From contig JAJTGK010000064.1 of NCBI GenBank assembly GCA_021297815.1, positions 1 to 36,767 on the forward strand: a stretch of DNA of 36,767 bases. Reading direction: 5' to 3'. Positions 17,081 through 24,233 of the stretch are shown here, in pieces. Positions within the stretch are counted from its first letter, which is position 1. Each line of letters begins with the position of its first letter. The notes under the pieces were generated by a model. It worked only from the letters and a program-made list of their open reading frames with translations. It made no database searches and had not been told where the DNA came from. Origin of the DNA: Planctomycetaceae bacterium (GTDB lineage: Bacteria > Planctomycetota > Phycisphaerae > Phycisphaerales > SM1A02). The position numbers were made by a program, and so were the translations under genes.

Positions 17081-18088
17081 TCAGGCATTCGTGGTGGCGG
17101 GCTCGCGGCGCACCGAGCGCGCGGAGCCGTTCGGAGGAAGCGCGCCGAGAAGCGCGAGGAGCAGCGCGTTCTGCGCGTGCATGCGGTTCTCCGCCTGGTC
17201 GTAGATCACCGAGTTCGTGCCGTCGATCACGGCGTCGACGACCTCCTCGCCGCGGTGGGCGGGCAGGCAGTGCATGAACTTGGCGCGCGGGCCTGCGATC
17301 GCCATCACTTCGGGCGTCACGGTAAGGCGGCGGAGCGAGGCGATCTTCTCGGGGCAGTCCTGCTGGCCCATCGAGATCCATGCGTCGGTGTAGACGGCGT
17401 CGGCGCCGCGGATGGCGGCGGGGTCGTCGGCGAGCACGATCGACGCACCCGTCTTCGCGGCGATAGCCTCGATCTCGGCCGTCAGCACGGGGCAGGGTCG
17501 GTGCGACGGCGGCGTGACCACCGTCATGCGGCCACCCGTCAGCGCGGCGAGCTCCATGAGCGAGAGGCACACATTGTTGCCGTCGCCGAGCCACGCGAGG
17601 TGGCAGCGCTCGAGCGCGATGCCGTGCTCGACGATGGTCTGTGCGTCGGCGAGCGCCTGGCAGGGGTGCGCGATCTCGCTCAGCGCATTCACGATCGGCA
17701 CGCGGCAGTTCGCGCGCAGCGCCGTCAGCGTGTCGTGCGCGAACACGCGCGCCACGATCGCGTCGGCCCAGCGCTCGAGGTTGCGCCCGTAGTCGCCCAC
17801 GGGCTCGCGCGCGCCGATCCGCTCGTTGCGGTGGTCGAGGAACGACACGCATCCGCCGAGCTTCTGGAAGCCGATCTCGAACGACACGCGCGTGCGCAGC
17901 GACGGCTTCTCGAACAGCATCACGAGCGCGCGCTGGGCGAGCGCCCCCTGGAACGCCGCATAATCGGCCTTGAGCGCGCGCGCGAGGGCGAGCAGCGCCG
18001 CGATCTCGCCCGCCGAGAGATCGGTCAGGCGCAGGATCGAGCGGCCCTTCAGGCCCTCGAGGATGGAAAAGTCGACAGGTCGTGCCAT
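17081..18088 (-). CDS. argF: Ornithine carbamoyltransferase
   Basis: ArgF makes citrulline from ornithine and carbamoyl phosphate. The 335-residue protein has the carbamoyl-phosphate block KPSLRTR (61-67), HPCQALAD (141-148), the ornithine loop DAWISMGQ (235-242) and the C-terminal HCLPAHRGEE (273-282). The SMG loop argues for ornithine and against acetylornithine as substrate. The ATG at 18088 is chosen; an upstream ATG at 18208 would run into argB coding sequence. The C-terminus (RSVRREPATTNA) extends slightly beyond the family core. Starts 38 bases after argB. Confidence 0.96.
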   Translation of the reverse strand: MARPVDFSILEGLKGRSILRLTDLSAGEIAALLALARALKADYAAFQGALAQRALVMLFEKPSLRTRVSFEIGFQKLGGCVSFLDHRNERIGAREPVGDYGRNLERWADAIVARVFAHDTLTALRANCRVPIVNALSEIAHPCQALADAQTIVEHGIALERCHLAWLGDGNNVCLSLMELAALTGGRMTVVTPPSHRPCPVLTAEIEAIAAKTGASIVLADDPAAIRGADAVYTDAWISMGQQDCPEKIASLRRLTVTPEVMAIAGPRAKFMHCLPAHRGEEVVDAVIDGTNSVIYDQAENRMHAQNALLLALLGALPPNGSARSVRREPATTNA

Positions 18089-18126
18089 CAGTCTCTCCAG
18101 AGGCTTCGCGGTGCCCGCGCGGTTGG

Positions 18127-19002
18127 TCAGACGAGCGCGGTGCTCGAAAGGGGGGAAAGGATACGGGTTCCCGTCGCGCCTGTCGCGATGGCGGCGGGGT
18201 CGCGCCACGAGGCGATGGTCGCGGGGCAGCCCGCCTGCGCCGCGGCGTCGAGCGCGTTGCGCACCTTGGGAATCATGCCGCCCGAGATCGTGCCGTCGGC
18301 GATCAACGCCTCGATGCGCGCGGCGTCGAGCTCGGGGATGAGCGCCTTCGACGCGTCGAGCACGCCTGCGACATCGGTGAGGAGCACGAGACCCGATGCG
18401 CCCACCACGCGTGCGATCGCGCAGGCGGCCTCGTCGGCGTTCACATTGAGCGGTTCACCCGCGGCCGAAAGCCCGATCGAGTTGACGACAGGCATGAAGC
18501 CCGCGGAAAGCAGCGTGTGCGCGACCGTTCCGTCGCCGCCCGTGATCTCGCCGACCTCGCCCGCGTCGAACGCGAACTTCGTGGTGTGGCGGCACTGGCA
18601 CAGCCCGCCGTCCGACAGACCGAGGCCCACGCAACGCGCGCCCTGCGCGGCAAGGATGCCGAGCAGGCGCATGTGCGCGCTGCCCGCGAGCACGCCGACC
18701 ACCTGGTCGATCGCCTCTCGCGTGGTCACGCGAATGCCCTCGATGCGCGGCGTCTCGATGCCGACGAGCTTGAGCTGGCGGTCGACCTGCGCGCCGCCGC
18801 CGTGGACGAGCACGATGCCCGCGCCGCCGCGCGCGCGCACCGCCTGATGCAGCGCCACGAGGCCGCGGAACGCGTCGAGGTGCTGGTCGGCCGACTCGAG
18901 CAGCGCGCCGCCGATCTTGACGATGAGCGGGGCGGGAATCGGGGCGGGGGCCGACGCGGCGATCTCGACCGCCTTCGATGGATGCGGAACGCCGCGGCTC
19001 AC
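18127..19002 (-). CDS. argB: Acetylglutamate kinase
   Basis: ArgB phosphorylates N-acetylglutamate, often the feedback-controlled step. The 291-residue product has the amino-acid kinase blocks IVKIGGALLE (27-36), VLVHGGGAQVDRQL (64-77), NVNADEAACAIA (187-198) and SGGMIPKVRNAL (240-251). The start is GTG at 19002, whose last two bases are part of the argC stop codon (GTGA overlap), so argB translation is coupled to argC. The first about 23 residues are an extra Ala/Pro-rich stretch. A Cys-rich GGLCQCRHTTK block near residue 132 occupies the substrate-side region. Confidence 0.95.
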   Translation of the reverse strand: MSRGVPHPSKAVEIAASAPAPIPAPLIVKIGGALLESADQHLDAFRGLVALHQAVRARGGAGIVLVHGGGAQVDRQLKLVGIETPRIEGIRVTTREAIDQVVGVLAGSAHMRLLGILAAQGARCVGLGLSDGGLCQCRHTTKFAFDAGEVGEITGGDGTVAHTLLSAGFMPVVNSIGLSAAGEPLNVNADEAACAIARVVGASGLVLLTDVAGVLDASKALIPELDAARIEALIADGTISGGMIPKVRNALDAAAQAGCPATIASWRDPAAIATGATGTRILSPLSSTALV

Positions 19003-20069
19003 GCGGCACCTCCGACGCCCACGGCCGCGGGCAGGAATCCCGCGGTTTCCTCGAGGCCGAAGCGCAGGTTCATGCACTGCACGGCCTGCCCGGCGGCGCC
19101 CTTCACGAGGTTGTCGATCGCGCTCTCGACGATGAGGTGCGTGCCTTCGAGCGCGAAGCCGATGTCGCAGAAGTTCGTGCGCTCGACCGTCGCCACGCTC
19201 GGCCAGCGGCCCGACTTCAGGATGCGCACGAACGGACGGCCCGCGTACGCGCGTGCAAACGCGTCGCGCACATCGGCCTCGGTCGTGCCCGCCTTCAGCT
19301 CGAGATGCACCGTGGCCAGGATGCCGCGGTCGTAGCAGCCAAGGTGCGGCGTGAAGATGGTGGCGATGCCCGCGTGCTCGGCGATCTCGGGGCGGTGGCG
19401 GTGCTTGAACACGCCGTACGCCTGCATCGAGACCTCGCAGAACAGGCTCTTGACCTCGGCCTTGCGGCCCGCGCCCGACACGCCGCTCGTCGCGTCGACG
19501 ATCGCGGGGCGCGAGAGATCGACGAGCCCCGCCTCGACGAGCGGACGGATCGCCAGGATCGACGCGGTCGGATAGCACCCCGGCACCGCCACGAGGCGCG
19601 CGTCGGCGATCGCCTCGGCGTTGAACTCGGCGAGCCCGTACGCCGCCTCGGCGAGCAGCGCGGGGAACTGGTGCGCAAAGCCGTAGTTCTTCTCGAACAC
19701 CGCACGGTCGGACAGGCGGAACGCCGCCGACAGGTCGAGCACCACGATGCCCGCCTCGACGAGCGCCTGCGCGACCTCATGCGAGAGCTCATGCGGCGTG
19801 GCCAGGAAGATCGCATCGAGCGCGAGCGCCTTCGCGGCCTCCACCGAGAACGGCTCGACCCTCAGCGCGCCGACCGCAGAGCCCTCGAAACGCGGGAAGA
19901 GATCGGCCGCCGTCGGCGCGCCCTCTTCGGCCTTGCGCGACGAGCCGAACAGGCCCACGGTCTCGGCGGCGGGGTGCGCCGACAGGATCGCGAGGAGTTC
20001 GGCGCCTGCGTAGCCGCTCGCGCCCACGACGGCGCAGCGGATCGGATCGGTGGAGAAGGAGCGGGTCAA
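18999..20069 (-). CDS. argC: N-acetyl-gamma-glutamyl-phosphate reductase
   Basis: ArgC reduces N-acetylglutamyl phosphate with NADPH to the semialdehyde. The 356-residue protein has the Rossmann start CAVVGASGYAGAELL (12-26), the catalytic Cys165 in VAVPGCYPTAS, and HRHRPEI (223-229), where the family places its catalytic His. TSGVSGAGR (near 194-202) is also conserved. Starts 62 bases downstream of the argR remnant and overlaps argB by four bases. Confidence 0.97.
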   Translation of the reverse strand: MTRSFSTDPIRCAVVGASGYAGAELLAILSAHPAAETVGLFGSSRKAEEGAPTAADLFPRFEGSAVGALRVEPFSVEAAKALALDAIFLATPHELSHEVAQALVEAGIVVLDLSAAFRLSDRAVFEKNYGFAHQFPALLAEAAYGLAEFNAEAIADARLVAVPGCYPTASILAIRPLVEAGLVDLSRPAIVDATSGVSGAGRKAEVKSLFCEVSMQAYGVFKHRHRPEIAEHAGIATIFTPHLGCYDRGILATVHLELKAGTTEADVRDAFARAYAGRPFVRILKSGRWPSVATVERTNFCDIGFALEGTHLIVESAIDNLVKGAAGQAVQCMNLRFGLEETAGFLPAAVGVGGAA

Positions 20070-20131
20070 CTCGGTGGGCCTTGTCAGGTGGTGCGTGGGA
20101 GGGAAGGGTGAAGGCAGGGCTCGCGCGGGCT

Positions 20132-20462
20132 TCAGTCGAGCCCCGCGAGCTCGCGGATGCTCTTTGCGATGCGCCTCGCGGCAAGATCGCTGCTCGCCGC
20201 GAGGAAGATCGTGTCATCGCCCGCGATCGAGCCGAGCACGCCCTTGAGGTTCGCGCGGTCGAGCTCGATGGCGAGCGCGTTGCCGTGGCCGATCGGCGTC
20301 TTGAGGACGACAAGCGTGCCGCCCACATCGACCGACAGGAGCTCTCGTCGCCTGCGTCGCCTCGATGCCCTCGCGCGCGAGCAGGCGGCCGAGCTCATGC
20401 TGGCTGTGCACGCCGCCTGCGGCGATCAGGGTGCGGATGGTGGCAAGGCGACGGGACTTCAT
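20132..20462 (-). pseudogene. argR: Arginine repressor remnant with internal deletion
   Basis: Two pieces of ArgR lie in different frames. The first begins at an ATG (20462-20460) and reads MKSRRLATIRTLIAAGG, then HSQHELGRLLAREGIEATQAT, the start of the winged-helix domain up to the recognition helix. At about 20345-20350 this becomes RRELLSVDVGGTLVVLKTP in the next frame, the C-terminal arginine-binding and hexamer domain, ending SIRELAGLD. The missing part is about 40 residues: the rest of the recognition helix (normally SRDLRELG), the wing and the linker. The 331-base span is not a multiple of three. Read as it stands, the N-frame yields a truncated, wrongly joined product. A short repeat GGCGACG next to the joint suggests deletion between repeats. 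A sequence or assembly collapse is the alternative. Confidence 0.85.
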
Positions 20463-20639
20463 GGGGACTCGATGCGGAGAACTCGGGCAGATGCGGCGTG
20501 CGAACCGCGCGATCGGAACTTGTTCGGCCTCGCGGGACGCGGACCTTCGGGCGCTCGCTCGGACGACGGAGCGGCCCTGACTTTCTCGCCGGCTTCCACG
20601 GCTGCTGGGAAAGGGCCGCACCTGCGACCCGGACGGAAG

Positions 20640-20668
20640 AATATACAAACGACTGAATGAGAATGCAA
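20640..20668 (-). promoter_or_regulatory. arg operon promoter with overlapping ARG box
   Basis: On the - strand TTGCAT (20668-20663) and TATATT (20645-20640) are 17 bases apart, a good housekeeping promoter. Lying on it is TGCAT-TCTC-ATTCA (20667-20654), which matches the ArgR operator TGAAT-N4-ATTCA at nine of ten half-site bases. Binding there would cover the -35 element and spacer. The leader to argR is about 170 bases. No second box was found nearby; ArgR operators usually come in pairs. Confidence 0.75.
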
Positions 20669-20717
20669 GCGCCGCCCCGGGTTTTCCACATCGCGGGCCT
20701 CGGAGCCCGAAACACCG

Positions 20718-20752
20718 AAAAACACCGAGGCCCCGCGCAGGGCGGGGCCTCG
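20718..20752 (-). terminator. Intrinsic terminator after infC
   Basis: CGAGGCCCCGC (20726-20736) and GCGGGGCCTCG (20742-20752) form an 11-bp stem around five bases. On the - strand it is followed by GTG and TTTTT (20722-20718). It separates infC from the arg promoter, so infC is a single-gene transcript. Confidence 0.88.
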
Positions 20753-20811
20753 TTTGGGTCGTTCGGGGGCCTTGGGCGGCGCGGCGACTCTTGGCGCGCG
20801 CCCTCGGCGGC

Positions 20812-21492
20812 TCATTCCTCGCCGCCGTCGTCCTCGTCGTCGTCGTCGTGCATGTTCTCGAGCTGCTCGGGAATCGTGGGCAGGATCGGCTTGCCTTCGG
20901 CGGCCATCTTGCGCTTGTAGACCTCGATCTTCTGCTTCTCGGGCACCAGGATCATGCCCATGCGACGCCCGTTCAGGCGCGGCGGCACCTCGACCTTCGC
21001 GAGGTCGGACAGGCGGTGGATGATGTCGTCCATGCGCATGTCGCCCTTCTCGCGGAACGCCATCTCGCGGCCGCGGAAGTTCTGGATGATCTGCACGCGA
21101 TGGCCTTCGATGAGGAAGCGGCGGGCCTGCGCGACGCGGATGTCGACATCGTGCGGGTCGATCTTCATCGAGCGGCCGAGGCGCACTTCCTTCATCTCGG
21201 AAGCCTTGCTCTTGGCCTTGTTCAGCTTCTCCTTCTTCGACTGCTCGTACTTGAACTTGCCATAGTCCATGATCTTGCACACGGGCGGACGGCTGTCGGG
21301 CGAGATCTCGACGAGATCAAGACCGAGGTCGTACGCGCGGCGCTTGGCCTCGTCGAGCTCGACCACGCCGAGCATCTCTCCCTCGGGGTCGAGGAGACGC
21401 ACGGGAGTGATGCGGATGCGGTCGTTGATGCGCGGACCAAAATCACGCTGGTCACGCGAGGGGCCTCCGAACGGTCGACGCGGCGGATAGAT
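20812..21492 (-). CDS. infC: Translation initiation factor IF-3, AUC start
   Basis: IF-3 keeps ribosomal subunits apart and checks the initiator codon. The 226-residue product has the N-domain (RINDRIRITPVRLLDPEGEM, VVELDEAKRRAYDLGLDLVE, CKIMDYGKFKYEQ), the linker and the C-domain (VRLGRSMKIDPHDVDIRV, EVPPRLNGRRMGMILVP). The last about 12 residues are an acidic tail (DDDDEDDGGEE). The only start that keeps the whole N-domain is ATC at 21492: no ATG, GTG or TTG lies between the upstream stop (21498-21496) and the GTG at 21402, which would cut away the conserved RINDRIRIT strand. A strong AAGGAA (21505-21500) sits seven bases before the ATC. A rare start codon is the known basis of infC self-control in E. 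coli (AUU). rpmI and rplT do not follow. Confidence 0.94.
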   Translation of the reverse strand: MYPPRRPFGGPSRDQRDFGPRINDRIRITPVRLLDPEGEMLGVVELDEAKRRAYDLGLDLVEISPDSRPPVCKIMDYGKFKYEQSKKEKLNKAKSKASEMKEVRLGRSMKIDPHDVDIRVAQARRFLIEGHRVQIIQNFRGREMAFREKGDMRMDDIIHRLSDLAKVEVPPRLNGRRMGMILVPEKQKIEVYKRKMAAEGKPILPTIPEQLENMHDDDDEDDGGEE

Positions 21493-21744
21493 GGCTCAGT
21501 TCCTTCTGAAGGCGGCTTCGAATGTGTTTCCACGGGCAATCTGGCTCGCGCCGCTGGCGAGCCCGCCCAAGAAGCCGACGCCGGCTCCGAACGATTTCCA
21601 AGAGTGATTCGACGAGAGACGGCGCCAACAGGCACCGCTGCCCGCGTCACGCATCCAACCCGGCCGCTGGGCGGTCGAGGAGGTCATGCGGAACGGGTCA
21701 TCGGGCAAACCATGGGGGAAGCGTACCAAGTGGCGGACGCGGGG
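21493..21744 (-). other. infC leader region
   Basis: This stretch between the beta-helix terminator and infC holds no convincing gene. It has GGCTCGC (21543-21549) pairing with GCGAGCC (21557-21563) around seven bases, and the infC ribosome-binding site at 21500-21505. An open frame of 77 codons (21729-21496) ends two codons before the infC start, but it has rare codons (AGA, AGG, ACA), no Shine-Dalgarno sequence and only a TTG start. No clear promoter was found. Confidence 0.5.
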
Positions 21745-21786
21745 AAAAGAAGAAACGGGCCCGGGGGGAAACCCGCCCCGGGCCCG
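21745..21786 (-). terminator. Intrinsic terminator after the beta-helix gene
   Basis: CGGGCCCGGGG (21756-21766) and CCCCGGGCCCG (21776-21786) form an 11-bp stem around nine bases; on the - strand it runs into TTTCTTCTTTT (21755-21745). It starts 25 bases after the stop codon at 21811. Confidence 0.92.
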
Positions 21787-21810
21787 CGTGGATTTGTCGG
21801 AAAACCGGCC

Positions 21811-24081
21811 TCAGCGCTTCGCAGGCGGGCCGAGGTACTCGAAGCGGACACGGAACTTTGCGGGGCCCGAGTCCTCGAAGTACTCGAAGGCGAAGTCCAT
21901 GTCCTTGACCTCCTCGACCTCGAACTCGTAGCTGTCGACCGCCGAGGTGTGCACATCCCAGCGGTCGAGGACCTTGCGGCCGTCGATGTAGGCGCGCATG
22001 CCGTCGTCGCTCTCGACGGTCATCCGCCAGCGGCCAGGGCGCACGGCCATGCGTGCGTCGGTCGCCAGGCCGAAGCGCTCGCGTCCCACGCCGAGCCCCT
22101 CGACATTCGGGTCGGGAATGGCCTCCTCGGGCCCCTCCATGCCGAAGTCGAAGTCCATGGTCTTCAGGACGAGCGTCATCGGAGCCTCGGCCGCGCGCGC
22201 GCGGAACTCGGCCTCGGTCGGGACCTTGCCAATCTGCAGGCCATCGGCGTCGAGGTTGAAGACGCGCGTGCGCCATTCGGCGGCCACGATCACGCCCTTG
22301 CCGATGCCCTTCGACAGGCGGCTCTTCGCGATCATCTGCACATTGAAGTGGGTCAGGAAGCCAGGCGTGTTGGTGGCGACCTCGCTGGTGAGCTTGTCGG
22401 CCTCGAGCCCGATGAACATCTGGCCGTTGCCGATCACAGAGACCGAGTCGGCCTCGTTGATGCCGTAGATGCGGAACTTGGGGCGCGCCTGGTTGCGGTT
22501 GATGTTGACGACGACAGGCTTGACCCAGTCGAACGGCCCCTGGTCGAGCATCACGATGCGGTCGCGGCCGTTCAGGTCGGCGCGCATGCCGACGGCCTTG
22601 CGCGTGCCTGGAAGCCCGTCGAGCATCGGCTGCAACGACGCCAGCGTGGGCACATCGGTCGAAGGAGCGGACTCCGTGGTGCCTGGAGAGTCCTTCGCGA
22701 CGAGCTTCTCGATGCAGCCCTCGAAGGTGTTGCCCGACATCGCAGTCCCGCTCGCGCCGACGAGTTCGATCGCCGTGTTGTTGCGCGCGAACGCGTTGCC
22801 CGCGATCACATTGTCCTTCGCATCGGCGCCGTTCGCCGCCGCCCACGGCAGGCGGCGCAGCCCCGCGTCCTCGTCGGACCAGATGCGCACGCCCGCAGGC
22901 TCGTCGGAGAAGGTGTTGCGCACGATCGTGTTGCGCTGCCCGTGCTCGATGTTGATGCCGCCGCGCTCGGCGCCGTAGGGCGCGCCGCCGTTCGCCGAGA
23001 AGGTGTTCTCGGCGATGATCGTGTCGCGCGAGTAGCCGCCCCAGATGCCGCAGATCGCGTTGTCGTCGAAGCGGTTGCCGATGATGCGGTTCCCGAAGGA
23101 GAAGGTCATCTCAAGGCCGTGCGCGGCGCTGTGCGACAGGTCGTTGCCGACGAACAGGTTGCGGTTCGAGCCGCGTCCCTTGTGGAAGTCGGCGGCGCTG
23201 CCCGCGGGCGCGGCCGACTCGCCGAGCGCCTCGCGCCCCGCGAATCCGAACACGCCGTCGCCGCAGTGGGTCATGCTGTTGAGCGCGACCACATTGTCGG
23301 AGCACTGCTCGAACATGAGGAGGCCCGCCGAATCCTGCCCGCGGTTGTACACGCCGTGCGAGTAGCCGCGCACGCAGAAATCGAGGCTGTTGCGGCACAC
23401 CTTGTTGCCGCTCGAGCGCCACATCGCGATGCCCCAGCCCGACAGGAACGAGCACTCGTTGTCGTAGATCGCCGAGTCGGCGACGCGGTCGAGCAGGATG
23501 CCGTTCTGCGTGCGGAGGTTCGTGATGCGGCGGAGGGTGACGCCCTTCGCGTTGCGCACCGAGACGCCCGCGCCGTGCTGCGCCGCCCACTCGCCCGCAT
23601 CGTTGCGGTGCGGGTACAGCCAGTCGGCGGCGTTCTCCTCCCACGGCTTCGAGAGGAGAGCTTGCGCGTAGTTGTCGCTGGTGTCGAGGTCCTCGATGAC
23701 GAGGCCGTCGCAGTCGCTCGCCGAGACGCCGACCTTGAAGCCCACGACGCGGCCGTTGCGCAGCGTGACATTGCGGCCCGAGATCGAGATGCCGATGCCT
23801 GCGCGGGCCGAGGGCGCGATGGTCTCGTCTCCGAGCTTGCCGCCGCCGAGGTCGACCACGATGCGCTCGCCATCGTCGCGGCCGACGATGCGGATGACGC
23901 CATTGGCGTTCTCGTCGCGGATCGACGGGATCACGACCTCGATGGTGCACGAGGAGCGGATCTCGACATCGTCGCGGTCGACGCGCACGGTGTCGGCGGC
24001 CTGCGCGGCGCCGCCAAGCAGCAGCAGTGCGACGGGGGCGAGGATTCGAAGGCAGGCGGCGGGCAGGTTCTTCAGTTCCAT
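21811..24081 (-). CDS. Secreted parallel beta-helix protein with PA14-like C-terminus
   Basis: The 756-residue protein has a signal peptide (1-28, core LAPVALLLLGGAAQA). Next comes a long right-handed beta-helix region (about 90-480) made of coils such as GNRIIGNRFDDNAICGIWGG and DTIIAENTFSANGG, of the kind in NosD-like and pectate-lyase-like proteins. A middle region (about 490-670) carries no recognised motif. The end (about 675-750: RWRMTVESDDGMRAYIDGRKV, then DRWDVH) fits a PA14-type beta-barrel, often a carbohydrate-binding module. Binding or cleavage of an extracellular polysaccharide is plausible, but no catalytic residues can be assigned. ATG 24081 is preceded by AAGGA; it is flanked by terminators on both sides, so it is transcribed alone. 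Confidence 0.82.
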   Translation of the reverse strand: MELKNLPAACLRILAPVALLLLGGAAQAADTVRVDRDDVEIRSSCTIEVVIPSIRDENANGVIRIVGRDDGERIVVDLGGGKLGDETIAPSARAGIGISISGRNVTLRNGRVVGFKVGVSASDCDGLVIEDLDTSDNYAQALLSKPWEENAADWLYPHRNDAGEWAAQHGAGVSVRNAKGVTLRRITNLRTQNGILLDRVADSAIYDNECSFLSGWGIAMWRSSGNKVCRNSLDFCVRGYSHGVYNRGQDSAGLLMFEQCSDNVVALNSMTHCGDGVFGFAGREALGESAAPAGSAADFHKGRGSNRNLFVGNDLSHSAAHGLEMTFSFGNRIIGNRFDDNAICGIWGGYSRDTIIAENTFSANGGAPYGAERGGINIEHGQRNTIVRNTFSDEPAGVRIWSDEDAGLRRLPWAAANGADAKDNVIAGNAFARNNTAIELVGASGTAMSGNTFEGCIEKLVAKDSPGTTESAPSTDVPTLASLQPMLDGLPGTRKAVGMRADLNGRDRIVMLDQGPFDWVKPVVVNINRNQARPKFRIYGINEADSVSVIGNGQMFIGLEADKLTSEVATNTPGFLTHFNVQMIAKSRLSKGIGKGVIVAAEWRTRVFNLDADGLQIGKVPTEAEFRARAAEAPMTLVLKTMDFDFGMEGPEEAIPDPNVEGLGVGRERFGLATDARMAVRPGRWRMTVESDDGMRAYIDGRKVLDRWDVHTSAVDSYEFEVEEVKDMDFAFEYFEDSGPAKFRVRFEYLGPPAKR

Positions 24082-24148
24082 GGGGTTCCTTCCATCGGCA
24101 AGGCACCCTAGCGGGGTCAAGCGCGCGCCGTTGCAAAGTGGGAGCGGC

Positions 24149-24185
24149 AAAAAGAACCGCCCCCTGGCCGAAGCCAGGGGGCGGT
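24149..24185 (-). terminator. Intrinsic terminator with UUCG loop
   Basis: A 13-bp perfect stem (24156-24168 with 24173-24185) closes on TTCG when read on the - strand, a very stable RNA tetraloop, and runs into TCTTTTT (about 24155-24149). It terminates the dockerin-tailed gene 49 bases after its stop. Confidence 0.94.
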
Positions 24186-24233
24186 GGGTGTCCAGAGGAC
24201 TGCCTTGGTCAGCCCAAGGCGTTGATCCAGGGA

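Noticed and set aside
21496-21729. 77-codon frame ending just before infC as a leader peptide
   Set aside because: TTG start, no ribosome-binding site, rare codons; no match to known attenuation peptides.
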